Assembly (NCBI RefSeq): GCF_902859825.1 | Contig: NZ_CADIKB010000002.1 | Location: 248,001 to 312,000, forward strand | Length of the DNA: 64,000 nucleotides | Direction of reading: 5' to 3' | Source of the DNA: Paraburkholderia phenoliruptrix | GTDB lineage: Bacteria > Pseudomonadota > Gammaproteobacteria > Burkholderiales > Burkholderiaceae | Part shown: in pieces, positions 42,921 to 50,969 of the stretch | Position numbering within the stretch: the stretch's first letter is position 1 | Layout: each line of letters begins with the position of its first letter | Made by a program: the position numbers and the translations under genes | The notes under the pieces: generated by a model | Told to the model about the DNA's origin: nothing | The model's input: the letters and a program-made list of their open reading frames with translations, nothing else | The model's database searches: none

Positions 42921-43979
42921 ATGAAACCCTCCCAATTCGCCAAAGGCTTTCAAGCACGTCCTGATACGACCAGCAGCGAGAAACGAACTGCCCTGGATCG
43001 TCTGAACGCCATCGACGGTTTGGTCAAGAACAATGCTCCGAAGCCGCCGGACGGAACCGCTCGGACTTTGTCGTCCGTCGTCTCGCCGATGTCCGCCGAC
43101 CTCGACTCCGTCGATACGGAAAACGAGTCCGCCGCCTATCGTTCGTGGAGAATGCAGCACGGCTACCGCCCCGGCCAGGTCATTGAACTCGCGCTGAAGA
43201 CCATCAAGCCGAGCCCGTTCAATCCGCGGCATTTCTATCTGAAGTCGTCCATTGCCGAGCTCGCCGTCAACCTGGCGAAGCAAGGGCAGCAGCAGGCAAT
43301 CCATGTCATTCCCGACTACGACAACCCCGGCACGTACTTCGTCAGCGACGGCGGCCGACGCGTGCGCGCGCTGAAGGAAGCGAACAAGGAAACCGTAAAG
43401 GCGATCGTGATCGATCTGCCAATCGGATTGGAAAGCTACAAGCTCGGCTACGATCTGAACGTCCAGCGCGACTCGCAGACGGTGTTCGACAACGCCGTCG
43501 TCTGGAAACGCTTTCTTGACGATCGTCATTTCCAGAGCCAGAAAGAACTCGCAGAGCATCTCGGCCTGGACGAGTCGACGGTCGCGGTCGCACTGTCAAT
43601 CGCCAAATTGCCGGAGACCGTCATGCAAGAGATGGTGGCGCGCCCGGATCGCTTCGGTTCAAACATGGCTTATCAGGTGGGCCGTTACCACGCCGCCCGC
43701 GGCGCGGACGCCACGCTGCGGCTCATCAACAAGATTCTCTCCGACGACCTCAGCACGCGGCAGGTCGCCGATATCGTCAAGGGCAGGGCCACCACGCAGG
43801 AAAGCGCCAAGCCGGCGGGCAGGCAACGCTACGCGCAACGGCTGGAGATCAAGCTGGATGGTGTGGCAGTGGGCGACCTGAAGTCGTACGGAGATGACCG
43901 GCTCGAGCTACGGCTCAAGGGTCTCACGCGCGAGAAGCGCGACGACATCCTTCGCCAGATTGAAAAGATGTTGAAGTAG
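42921..43979 (+). CDS. parB: centromere-binding protein ParB
   Basis: A 352-residue ParB/Spo0J-family protein. The N-terminal ParB domain (about residues 85-190) has IKPSPFNPRHFYLKSSIAEL and YFVSDGGRRVRALKEANKE. The HTH domain is SQKELAEHLGLDESTVAVAL. The C-terminal dimerisation part has REKRDDILRQIEKMLK. The CTP-binding motif seen in chromosomal ParB (GERRxRA) appears here as GGRRVRA. It binds the four parS sites just upstream and within the operon. Confidence 0.95.
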   Translation: MKPSQFAKGFQARPDTTSSEKRTALDRLNAIDGLVKNNAPKPPDGTARTLSSVVSPMSADLDSVDTENESAAYRSWRMQHGYRPGQVIELALKTIKPSPFNPRHFYLKSSIAELAVNLAKQGQQQAIHVIPDYDNPGTYFVSDGGRRVRALKEANKETVKAIVIDLPIGLESYKLGYDLNVQRDSQTVFDNAVVWKRFLDDRHFQSQKELAEHLGLDESTVAVALSIAKLPETVMQEMVARPDRFGSNMAYQVGRYHAARGADATLRLINKILSDDLSTRQVADIVKGRATTQESAKPAGRQRYAQRLEIKLDGVAVGDLKSYGDDRLELRLKGLTREKRDDILRQIEKMLK

Positions 43980-44091
43980 CAAATGCAGAAGCGGCAGAAG
44001 TAGCAGCAGTCAGCGGCGGCACAACGGTTACTGCCGATGGCCGCCGCCACAAACGCCGCGCGGCCGCCAGACGATCAGGCGGGCACACACC

Positions 44092-45441
44092 TCACGCCGC
44101 GCGCGACTGGCTCAACGTGAAGGCGAGCAGATCGCCGTCCGTTGGCTCGCCCCAAGTCTTGCGCGCAAGCCAGTCGAAGAAAGCGGTTTCGACAATCTTC
44201 GAGTCCAGCCCGCGGCGGCGCCAGTCGTCGCGCATATGAGCACCGAGGCCCGGCAACTCCTCTTCCTCGAAAGACTGCCGCGCAATCTCCCGCTCCGACT
44301 CGCCCTGTTCGTCATACAGTTCGCGCGCTTCCTTGCGGCGATAGGCGGAGTATTCGCCCAACAGACGCGCCTTCAGGTCGTCGGCAGGCGCCGCCACCGC
44401 GGCCTTCGCCCCGCCCGTGGACGGAACGGCTTCGACCGGCGGTGCGTAGCCCTTCTTGAGCGCATCCTTGAAGAGCGCCGGCGCGCTGCGGACCGGCGGC
44501 AATGACGTGCTGCGCATGCGTTGCTCGGTCATCTGCAAAGCCGCGCGGATTCGGTTTTCCTCGCTGTCCGCGTAGAGCGTTTGCGCCTCTTTCAGCGGGA
44601 TGCCGATCTTGACCATTCGGTCCACCAGCGTGCTGTCGAACACGTTCGGGTGCTCGTCGAGCGCGAGCATCGGCTGCTTGCGCTCGGTCACGCGAAACTG
44701 GATCTCAGCCACGCGCCGGCCTTCGCGATGTTCGATCAGCTCGACGAAGATATTCGTGACGGCGTTGACCTCGGCGATTGCGGGCCGCAAATAGTCGCGC
44801 TTGAAGTACTTGTACTCGCGCTTTGCCTCGTCGCCGGCTTCCGTGTCGGGCGTACCTGACAGAATGGGACGCCACCATTCCCACGATTCGCGCATCGTCA
44901 AATGGCTGGGATTGGTCAGATAGCGCACGCAGATTTCGTACAGCGCAAGGCCCGCGCTGCTGCGCAACTGACTCTGGAATTGCAGGCTCAAGCGTGCATA
45001 CTGGACCGGGTCGAGCAGCTTTTTCTTGATCTTGGGCGCAAACGAAAACTCCACCCAGACTCGGCGCGTGGTCGGATCTTCGAGAATTTCCGCGTCGGCG
45101 ATCAGGGTCGAAATGCCCCATTTGCGGCCCGGCTTCTGGCTGGAGGTGCCCGTGCTCCATTCGACCTGAACCGAAACCATGCGCCGCAGGTGCTCCTTGA
45201 CGAGCGCGGTGTCGTTGGAGTCGAACGCGGAATTGGCCACAATGTCGGACAGCAACGCGCGATAGGTGTCGCCCGATTCGTCCGCCTGCTGGGCAACGGC
45301 CAGCAGCACATTGAAGAGCTTGCGGGTCAGCAACGTGATCTTGCCGCTCTTGGGCTGAATCGCGATCGCCTCGACGGCCTTGCGCAACTCCGCCGAGCTG
45401 GGGCTGACTACATCGGTTTTCTTGGCGCGCTTCGTGGCCAT
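44092..45441 (-). CDS. repA: replication initiator protein (Rep_3/RepB-type)
   Basis: About 449 residues, oriented away from the iterons and convergent with parB. It is an iteron-binding initiator of the plasmid Rep_3 superfamily: ITLLTRKLFNVLLAVAQQAD begins the first winged helix, and SSAGLALYEICVRYLTNP with REYKYFKRDYLRPAIAEVN the second. The C-terminal 150 residues are a charged extension beyond the usual plasmid length. The ATG at 45441 is chosen because upstream translation is unlike the family. It should bind the 19-bp iterons and the inverted repeat upstream of its own gene. Confidence 0.9.
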   Translation of the reverse strand: MATKRAKKTDVVSPSSAELRKAVEAIAIQPKSGKITLLTRKLFNVLLAVAQQADESGDTYRALLSDIVANSAFDSNDTALVKEHLRRMVSVQVEWSTGTSSQKPGRKWGISTLIADAEILEDPTTRRVWVEFSFAPKIKKKLLDPVQYARLSLQFQSQLRSSAGLALYEICVRYLTNPSHLTMRESWEWWRPILSGTPDTEAGDEAKREYKYFKRDYLRPAIAEVNAVTNIFVELIEHREGRRVAEIQFRVTERKQPMLALDEHPNVFDSTLVDRMVKIGIPLKEAQTLYADSEENRIRAALQMTEQRMRSTSLPPVRSAPALFKDALKKGYAPPVEAVPSTGGAKAAVAAPADDLKARLLGEYSAYRRKEARELYDEQGESEREIARQSFEEEELPGLGAHMRDDWRRRGLDSKIVETAFFDWLARKTWGEPTDGDLLAFTLSQSRAA

Positions 45442-45508
45442 GCGTCTGGTCAAGGAGGATTTGGCGAGAGCATACCGACTGTGGTGATACGCGTCTATAG
45501 CGCGGCGC

Positions 45509-45524
45509 TCACCGTTGCGGGTGA
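45509..45524. promoter_or_regulatory. inverted repeat of iteron core upstream of repA
   Basis: TCACC-GTTGCG-GGTGA, 68 bp before the repA ATG. It inverts the TCACC core of the iterons, the arrangement used as a dimer operator for Rep autorepression in iteron plasmids. Additional GGTGA/CTCACC half-sites are at 45483 and 45546. Confidence 0.6.
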
Positions 45525-45560
45525 TGGCAGTTTCCGCGACGCGACTCACCTCGGGCGACT

Positions 45561-46758
45561 CCCGAAAACCCTCACCTCATGATTCCACGCAGGATTCCGG
45601 CGATCCTTTAGCGTCGCGGGTTGGGAAAAACCGGGCGAATTCTCCCATGCGCTGAAAGGGGAATGCCTCATCCCGAATCTTCTCACCACAAAAATTTTTT
45701 GCGCTTTCGACCATTGTGCCTTGGAGCCGCAGCCCTGGCGCTCGTCGCGCACGCATCGACAGTTTATTGACACCTACCCACTTCCGGCGATGCACGTCGT
45801 TGTTCGCCCACGCTCGCGACGGTTCTTCACTGCCCCCTCGGACGCCCATGTCCACGCTGGGCCTCGATAAGACCATCCATCTCCTGTAAAGGCTCACCGT
45901 TGAGGAGCGGGAGCGCTCCGCATGGCGCGGGTGTCGCAAGCACAATGCGTTAGACGCGGACATAAACCGTCCCGGAAACGCTCACCTTAGGAACGTAACC
46001 CTGTCGCGAGAGCCGCGAAAAGGCGCTTCCCGAAAACCCTCACCTTTCGCTGAATTGTGGAGTTTCCTTTTAACTTTCAATGCCTTAGTCCAATCACACA
46101 GCCGACACACGCACCGCTCGCCCCACACGCGTTCTCCCGTAAAGCCTCACCTTAAGGGCAGACTGCGGTTGTCCTCGGCCCTTTACCCCGCTAGAAACGG
46201 TCCCGAAAACCCTCACCTTTACGATTCGCGTGTCCACCGCAGCCACAAAAAGAAGCCCCATCCAGAGCACATTTCCGGCATGCAGTTGGTGCCAGGCTCC
46301 CGAATCACCTCACCTTTGTCGTTAAATGCCACCGAAAACAACTCCCGAAACGCCTCACCTCTGGCGACCAGCGACTCCAATTTCCCGTGAAGCGGCCGAC
46401 AAGGAGCACCACTCCCGTATTTGCTCACCTTCCGGCGGGATGTCGAACTTTTCTCCATCGCCGCCATGCCGGACCCAGCAGCGCATGCCCCGGCAAGCTC
46501 CCGAAAAAGCTCACCTTGGCCCTTGCATTGCACAAAATTGAGGCAAAAGAGGCTCTCAAGCCCCGTAAAACCTCACCTTCGCCTGGCGTTTTCTCCTGTC
46601 CCGGCTCACCTCAAGGTTTCTGGAGGCTCGGACATCGATAAAAACAGGCCGTTTGAACAGTCCCGAAAACGCTCACCTTGCCGCTGACGGTGCCTGGACC
46701 CGTCGGCGCGCACAGCCGGGGACTTGCCGTCGGTTTGCTCCCGGAAAACCTCACCGTC
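45561..46758 (+). repeat. irregular iteron array (14 sites) of the secondary-chromosome origin
   Basis: A 19-bp motif with consensus CCCGAAAACCCTCACCTTT recurs in one orientation at 45561, 45882, 45971, 46029, 46136, 46202, 46299, 46344, 46414, 46500, 46562, 46595, 46662 and 46740. Spacing varies from 33 to 321 bp. The core (C/T)TCACC is almost invariant and most copies have CCCGAAA or CCCGTAA; 45882 and 46595 are degenerate (CCTG). No protein-like ORF occupies the region. These are the expected Rep-binding iterons; the irregular spacing suggests a copy-control role. Confidence 0.88.
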
Positions 46759-46784
46759 GCCTGTTTCGCCACGAAAGGGCGCTT

Positions 46785-46892
46785 CCTGAACCCGCTCACG
46801 ATCTGTCCCGCAGCTGCTCACCGGTGTCCCCGAACCCCATCACTTCAGATTCCCGCAAGACCTCACCAAGCCTCCCGGAAAGCTTCACCTTC
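46785..46892 (+). repeat. phased iteron array (5 sites), likely core origin
   Basis: Sites at 46785, 46807, 46829, 46852 and 46874 keep the TCACC core at steps of 22, 22, 23 and 22 bp, about two helical turns. They match the consensus less well than the irregular set but are contiguous and face an AT-rich stretch directly downstream, the usual plan of an iteron-driven melting site. Confidence 0.8.
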
Positions 46893-46924
46893 ACGGCCGG
46901 CAAAGCCCGCCAGGTAAGGCATTG

Positions 46925-46985
46925 CCGTGGCGTTAACGGTTTTAACATGGGTTCAAAGGTGTTTATATTTATAACTCTCAAGCCC
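46925..46985. other. AT-rich segment, candidate DNA-unwinding element
   Basis: Starting 33 bp after the last phased iteron, the sequence becomes AT-rich (GTTAACGGTTTTAACATGGG, then GTTTATATTTATAAC), unlike the GC-rich surroundings. Position and composition fit an origin-melting region. No exact DnaA box was found beside it. Confidence 0.6.
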
Positions 46986-47246
46986 GAGACCCGCGAGTCC
47001 TTCGGATAGACCCCCAGCCCACCGCCGCCCCTTGCTTGCGTGTCGTGAAACAGTGCGCGATGCGTCCGGGAACCCGTAATCCCGTTTGCAAACAATCGCT
47101 TATAAGATGTTCTTAGTTTTGTTTCACGGAAAAGGCGCCCTCGCGCGGTATGGCAAAGGGAAATAAACCGCGCATCGGCCCTTTTGCCTGTCGCGGCAAC
47201 ACAAGAGCGAAAAACTGTAGCGTTCGATACGTAAATTGTTATGATT

Positions 47247-47258
47247 CGTGAAATCACG
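47247..47258. promoter_or_regulatory. CGTGA-AA-TCACG inverted repeat upstream of kfrA
   Basis: A 5-bp-arm palindrome 15 bp before the kfrA ATG. KfrA proteins repress their own promoter through such repeats. It is a candidate operator. Confidence 0.5.
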
Positions 47259-47272
47259 TAGACGAGGCCCGT

Positions 47273-48478
47273 ATGAATCTGGACGACGAACGCCGAGCGA
47301 TCCGCGAAGAGCTCGACACCCTGCGGTCTGCCGGGGCGCGACGGCAGGATCTGTCGCTGCACGCCTGCAAGCGATTGTTCTTTGATCTCGGCATACGTCC
47401 GTCGATAGCAGCCGTGCGCGATCTCACGCAGACGGGCAGTGCGAGCGACATCCCAAAGGACATCGATCATTTCTGGGAGCGCATTCGCGACGTGTCGCGC
47501 ATGAAGGTCGGTGCCGGCGCCATCCCGAAAGCGTTGGAAGAGCGCGCCGGAGAACTGCTGGGCGCGCTTTTCGAAGAAGCCGTCGCGCAGGCACGCAGCG
47601 CGTTGGATGCCGAGCGCGAGGAAGTCCGCGCCCAGATCGCCGCGGCCGAGCAACGTGCGCGCGATGCGGAAATCCGCCGCGACGCCGCCGACGAAGCCAT
47701 CAAGCGCAGCGAGCAACGGGCAGAATCGGCGTGGGAACGCGTTCGAGCCCTAGAGGCAGAGCTTTCGAGCGTGGCGACACACGGCACAGCTCACCAGGAA
47801 GGCCTGCAGGCTGCGGTTCGTCGGCTGGAACAAGAAAACCAGACACTTCGCCAACGCGTCGACAGCGAGCAGGCGACGAATGCGACGCTGCGCGACCGTA
47901 TCGACGCATTGCACGTCGAGCTGCGCCAGAGCACCGAGCATTATGCGCAACAGATTAAAGACGCCGTCGCGGAGGCCGAGCGCCGCGTCAAGCCGATGCT
48001 CGTCGAACTGGACTCGCTGCGCAGCATGGCCGCGACGTATCAGTCCGGCGTGCGCGACGCGAGCCGCAAGGAATTCGAGTTCATTCAGCAACTGGCGGCC
48101 GCCAAAGCGCGCGGCGACCGGCTCGACGCCCAGTTGCGCGAACAATCGGACGAGCTGGATGCGCTGACGAAGGAACTGGCGACGCTGCGCAGCCGGCAGG
48201 GCATCGATCCCGCCATTGGCAGTCTGCTCTATTCGCTCGTGCAGGCGGGTCGTCTCACGAGCGACGAATTGCACACCATCGGCACGGCGGCAGATGGCCA
48301 TGTGAGCTTGCCGCTGCGTTGTCCCAAGTGCGAGGAAGGTGAGCCGGAACTGTCCCAGGTGGATCACCGGTTCGAATTGCAATGTCCGGAATGCGAGCAT
48401 TCGTCGGGGCCCGGCGATTCACGGCTCGAAGCGGTGAGCCGGTTTTTGTCGCGCGGCGCATTGTCGACGACCGCCTGA
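47273..48478 (+). CDS. KfrA-like DNA-binding coiled-coil protein with C-terminal zinc ribbon
   Basis: A 401-residue protein. The N-terminal domain (about 1-85) resembles KfrA_N: AIREELDTLRSAGARRQDLS, RLFFDLGIRPSIAAVRDL. A long coiled coil spans about residues 95-320 (heptad-rich, Ala/Glu/Arg). The C-terminus has LRCPKCEEGEPELS and LQCPECEHSSG, a Cys4 zinc-ribbon pattern. KfrA of IncP plasmids is a repressor and filament former that aids stable maintenance. Next to the iterons, it is probably an accessory partition or nucleoid-organising factor of this replicon. Confidence 0.82.
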   Translation: MNLDDERRAIREELDTLRSAGARRQDLSLHACKRLFFDLGIRPSIAAVRDLTQTGSASDIPKDIDHFWERIRDVSRMKVGAGAIPKALEERAGELLGALFEEAVAQARSALDAEREEVRAQIAAAEQRARDAEIRRDAADEAIKRSEQRAESAWERVRALEAELSSVATHGTAHQEGLQAAVRRLEQENQTLRQRVDSEQATNATLRDRIDALHVELRQSTEHYAQQIKDAVAEAERRVKPMLVELDSLRSMAATYQSGVRDASRKEFEFIQQLAAAKARGDRLDAQLREQSDELDALTKELATLRSRQGIDPAIGSLLYSLVQAGRLTSDELHTIGTAADGHVSLPLRCPKCEEGEPELSQVDHRFELQCPECEHSSGPGDSRLEAVSRFLSRGALSTTA

Positions 48479-48499
48479 AGCGAGCGTCCGACAGTCGCC

Positions 48500-48518
48500 A
48501 AAGGTGAGGAAATTCGGG
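48500..48518 (-). repeat. single iteron-like site after kfrA
   Basis: AAAGGTGAGGAAATTCGGG is the reverse complement of an iteron (CCCGAATTTCCTCACCTTT). It lies in the 60-bp convergent gap between kfrA and the recombinase-like gene, in inverted orientation to the origin arrays. Confidence 0.8.
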
Positions 48519-48537
48519 ACGCGAACCGTGAGAGGTT

Positions 48538-49620
48538 TCAGGATTCCGCTCGTCCCGCCGTCCGCGTCAAACGCCCGTCCGTCCGAGGTTCCGGCAGCAG
48601 CTGCGCGGCGGGATCCGGCTCGTCGGTTGCTCGTGAATTTTGCTGTTCCATCCACGTTTGCCAGGCGCGATACAGACGATTCGCGGAGACCGCCTGAACA
48701 AATCCGAGCCATTGCCCGACGAGTTCCGCCTCCACTCCGCTTTCGAACAGATCGGCTGCAAAAGTGTTGCGCAAGGTTTGCGGGCTGGCGCGCGAGGTAC
48801 GCGACGCGGCAATGCCGGCCGCGTCCACGAGCGCATCCACGGCGCGAAGCATGGTGGCTTTGTGCATCGGCCGGCCGGATGGCGACGCCGCAAACACGAG
48901 ATTGCCGGCCAGTTCCACCAGCCGGCGTTCAGCGAGCCAGGCGTCGAGAATCGCGCAGGCGAAGGGCGCCAGCCGCGTCCGCCGCACGAGCGTCGGATTC
49001 GCCGAGTCGATGGTGACCCATGGCGAGCCCGGCGTCGTGCAACTAACCGTGAGCGCGGCGGCCTCGCCCGTCTTCAGTCCGCCACCGAGAAACACGGCGA
49101 CCAGCGCGCGGTCGCGCCGCTCCTTCCAGCGCCGCGCTCTCGACAAACCCTGCACTGGCGAAAAGAGATGCGCGATCAGCGCGGTCCGCTCCGCATGATC
49201 GAGAAATCCGGTCGGCTCATTGTCGCGCGCGTTGCGCCATGCAGCTTCGCCGTCCTGAGCAATGAAGCGTGCGGGATTCGTCGACGATGCCTCGACTTCG
49301 CGCACATGATCCAGCACCCGCTCGATTAACCGCAGATAGCGCACGCGCTGCGGCTTGCGAACCTCGAGGCCGGCGACGAAATCGGCGATGGCATGGGTAT
49401 CCACATTAGCGAGGCTTTTTCCGCGCGCAGCGAGCCACTCGAGAAAGAGGCCCCATTGCGCCTGATAAACCTGTGCTGACGACCGCCGGAAATGCTGCTT
49501 CGCGAGCCACGCGTCGAAGGCAATGTGCGGATCGCGGCGCCAGTCTTCGCGTTGCTGATCGAAGAGATCGGTGGACGGCTCCGGGCGCGGGACGAGATCG
49601 GACAGGTGGGGAGGCGACAT
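48538..49620 (-). CDS. tyrosine-recombinase-like protein with degenerate active site
   Basis: 360 residues from the ATG at 49620. It has an N-terminal SAM-like core-binding domain (about 30-115, RRSSAQVYQAQWGLFLEWLA) and a C-terminal catalytic-fold domain. The nucleophile survives (SANRLYRAW, Tyr317) and so does the second Arg (QTLRNTFAADL, Arg284). The first Arg is Lys (GLKTGEAAAL, Lys183), His-II is Gln281 and the LGH histidine is Phe (WLGF, 307). It may therefore bind DNA without normal strand exchange, or use altered chemistry. It lies 55 bp downstream of a gene with a LexA box. Confidence 0.85.
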   Translation of the reverse strand: MSPPHLSDLVPRPEPSTDLFDQQREDWRRDPHIAFDAWLAKQHFRRSSAQVYQAQWGLFLEWLAARGKSLANVDTHAIADFVAGLEVRKPQRVRYLRLIERVLDHVREVEASSTNPARFIAQDGEAAWRNARDNEPTGFLDHAERTALIAHLFSPVQGLSRARRWKERRDRALVAVFLGGGLKTGEAAALTVSCTTPGSPWVTIDSANPTLVRRTRLAPFACAILDAWLAERRLVELAGNLVFAASPSGRPMHKATMLRAVDALVDAAGIAASRTSRASPQTLRNTFAADLFESGVEAELVGQWLGFVQAVSANRLYRAWQTWMEQQNSRATDEPDPAAQLLPEPRTDGRLTRTAGRAES

Positions 49621-49675
49621 GCGCAAATTATCGGTTAGTTGCGCATAGTGTAGACGAGCAAAGCAAAGCGCCGGC

Positions 49676-50074
49676 TCAGTCGCCCCAAGCCTGGACCCGC
49701 TTCGGCGCGGGATCTTGCAGCGCGCGTTGCGCGGCACCGCGAGCCGCTTCTTCGTAGGCCGACACAGCAAAGGCGAAAACGGCGGGCAGCGCGGTGGACA
49801 TGCCGAAATCCACGGTCTCGTCCGTTTCGGGATAAGGCAGGTCCGACGGACGTTGAAAGAGACCGAGCATGAGCGCGTCATGCCGGCTGGCAAATCCGAG
49901 GTCCGCGAGCGCCTCGGCTTCGATGGCATGAAGCAGCCGCCAGGTCAGCGGAACCTGTTGCACGATGTAGCGCGCGGCGATGTTGCGGACGATATGTTCG
50001 AGATCGCGCGCGGCGGTTTGGTAGCGCAGCGCGGCCAGAGCGCGGTCGGTCGGGGCGGTCTTGAGGTCGTTCAT
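49676..50074 (-). CDS. hypothetical protein, possibly SOS-regulated
   Basis: A 132-residue soluble, mostly helical protein (RALAALRYQTAARDLEHIVR, PLTWRLLHAIEAEALADLGF) with an acidic Pro-rich loop (QRPSDLPYPETDETVDFGM) and an Ala-rich end. No motif is recognised. GGAG is placed 7 nt before the ATG at 50074. A LexA-type box overlaps the likely -10, and the recombinase-like gene follows 55 bp downstream in the same direction, so the two are probably one damage-inducible operon. Confidence 0.72.
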   Translation of the reverse strand: MNDLKTAPTDRALAALRYQTAARDLEHIVRNIAARYIVQQVPLTWRLLHAIEAEALADLGFASRHDALMLGLFQRPSDLPYPETDETVDFGMSTALPAVFAFAVSAYEEAARGAAQRALQDPAPKRVQAWGD

Positions 50075-50099
50075 TATCGGCTCCAGTCGATAGCCTGTA

Positions 50100-50115
50100 C
50101 TGTACAAACATACAG
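50100..50115 (-). promoter_or_regulatory. LexA (SOS) box
   Basis: CTGTACAAACATACAG fits CTGT-N8-ACAG exactly. Read on the minus strand, TTGCGT, a 17-bp spacer and TACAGT form a plausible promoter whose -10 overlaps the box, 26 bp before the ATG of the hypothetical gene. Function is inferred from the consensus. Confidence 0.72.
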
Positions 50116-50200
50116 TGTTCGACGCAACCTCGCGCAAGTCCGGATTCCGGTAGCCTGCCGCCCCGCGATCCGCCGCGACGCGCCACGGTGAGCCCGCCGC

Positions 50201-50839
50201 TCAGCCGTGAATCACCACCAGCAGGGCTTTCGCCTCGCTCTTGCCGGCATTGCGGATGGCATGCGGCTCATCCGCGACATAGCGTGCGGTGTCCGCCGCC
50301 TTGAGCCGCTTCGTCGCGCCCGCCGCCTCGATTTCCACGGAGCCCTGCAGCACCGTCAGATGTTCGCGCGTGCCGGGTTCGTGCGCATTCGACACGAGCG
50401 CCCCGCCCGGCTGCAGCGTCAACTCGTACCACTCGAATTTGCCGGCCAACTCGATCGGCCCCCACACGCGCAACTGGTATTTTGCATCGTGGCCACTCAG
50501 CGTGGGGATGTCGTGCGGACCCGCCACGGCGATCGCTTCAGGCGTCTTCTGCGGCGCAAACAGCGAATCGAGGCTCACGCCCAGCGCATTGGTCAGCCGC
50601 CAGGCAACCGCAATTGTCGGATTCGCCTTGTCGCGCTCGATTTCCGAAAGCATCGATTTCGACACGCCCGCCGCCCGCGAGAGATCGTCGAGCGTCATGC
50701 GCCTCTCGGCGCGCAAACGCTGAATCTGCTCGCCGACGCGCGGTGGCGCCGCGATTGCCGGCGCCGCCATTGCAGTGGGCGTGGGCGCCGCGCCGCCCGC
50801 CGCACGGCGAATACCCGAACTTGCCATTTCCTGACCCAT
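50201..50839 (-). CDS. XRE-family regulator with C-terminal cupin
   Basis: A 212-residue protein. The Cro/C1 HTH (about residues 38-92) is IQRLRAERRMTLDDLSRAAG followed by SKSMLSEIERDKANPT. The cupin (about 130-210) has EHLTVLQGSVEIEAAG and ARYVADEPHAIRNAG. The family senses small metabolites through the cupin. It is divergent from kbl-tdh, 130 bp away, so regulation of threonine degradation is likely. Confidence 0.9.
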   Translation of the reverse strand: MGQEMASSGIRRAAGGAAPTPTAMAAPAIAAPPRVGEQIQRLRAERRMTLDDLSRAAGVSKSMLSEIERDKANPTIAVAWRLTNALGVSLDSLFAPQKTPEAIAVAGPHDIPTLSGHDAKYQLRVWGPIELAGKFEWYELTLQPGGALVSNAHEPGTREHLTVLQGSVEIEAAGATKRLKAADTARYVADEPHAIRNAGKSEAKALLVVIHG

Positions 50840-50969
50840 CGTTTAGAGTTGTTCGACATACCGGATTTTAGTTCGGAAAAACGAAAATATCCGATAAAAC
50901 TGACAGCCGACTATAACAGGCCGTTCCCTGTTCGCCCACGGCAGTCTCACCCATTCAGGAGCCCGCTTC

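Noticed and set aside
45577..45963. Short frames across the origin region
   Set aside because: They are interrupted by or built from iterons and lack ribosome sites.
46055..47716. Frames spanning the iterons on both strands, including one running into kfrA antisense
   Set aside because: Protein-like character is absent and they include the AT-rich origin segment; the KfrA-like protein on the plus strand is convincing.
50930..50955. Possible extra iteron (CCCACGGCAGTCTCACCC) before kbl
   Set aside because: The interval between the CCC and CTCACC blocks is one base too long and the AT centre is missing.
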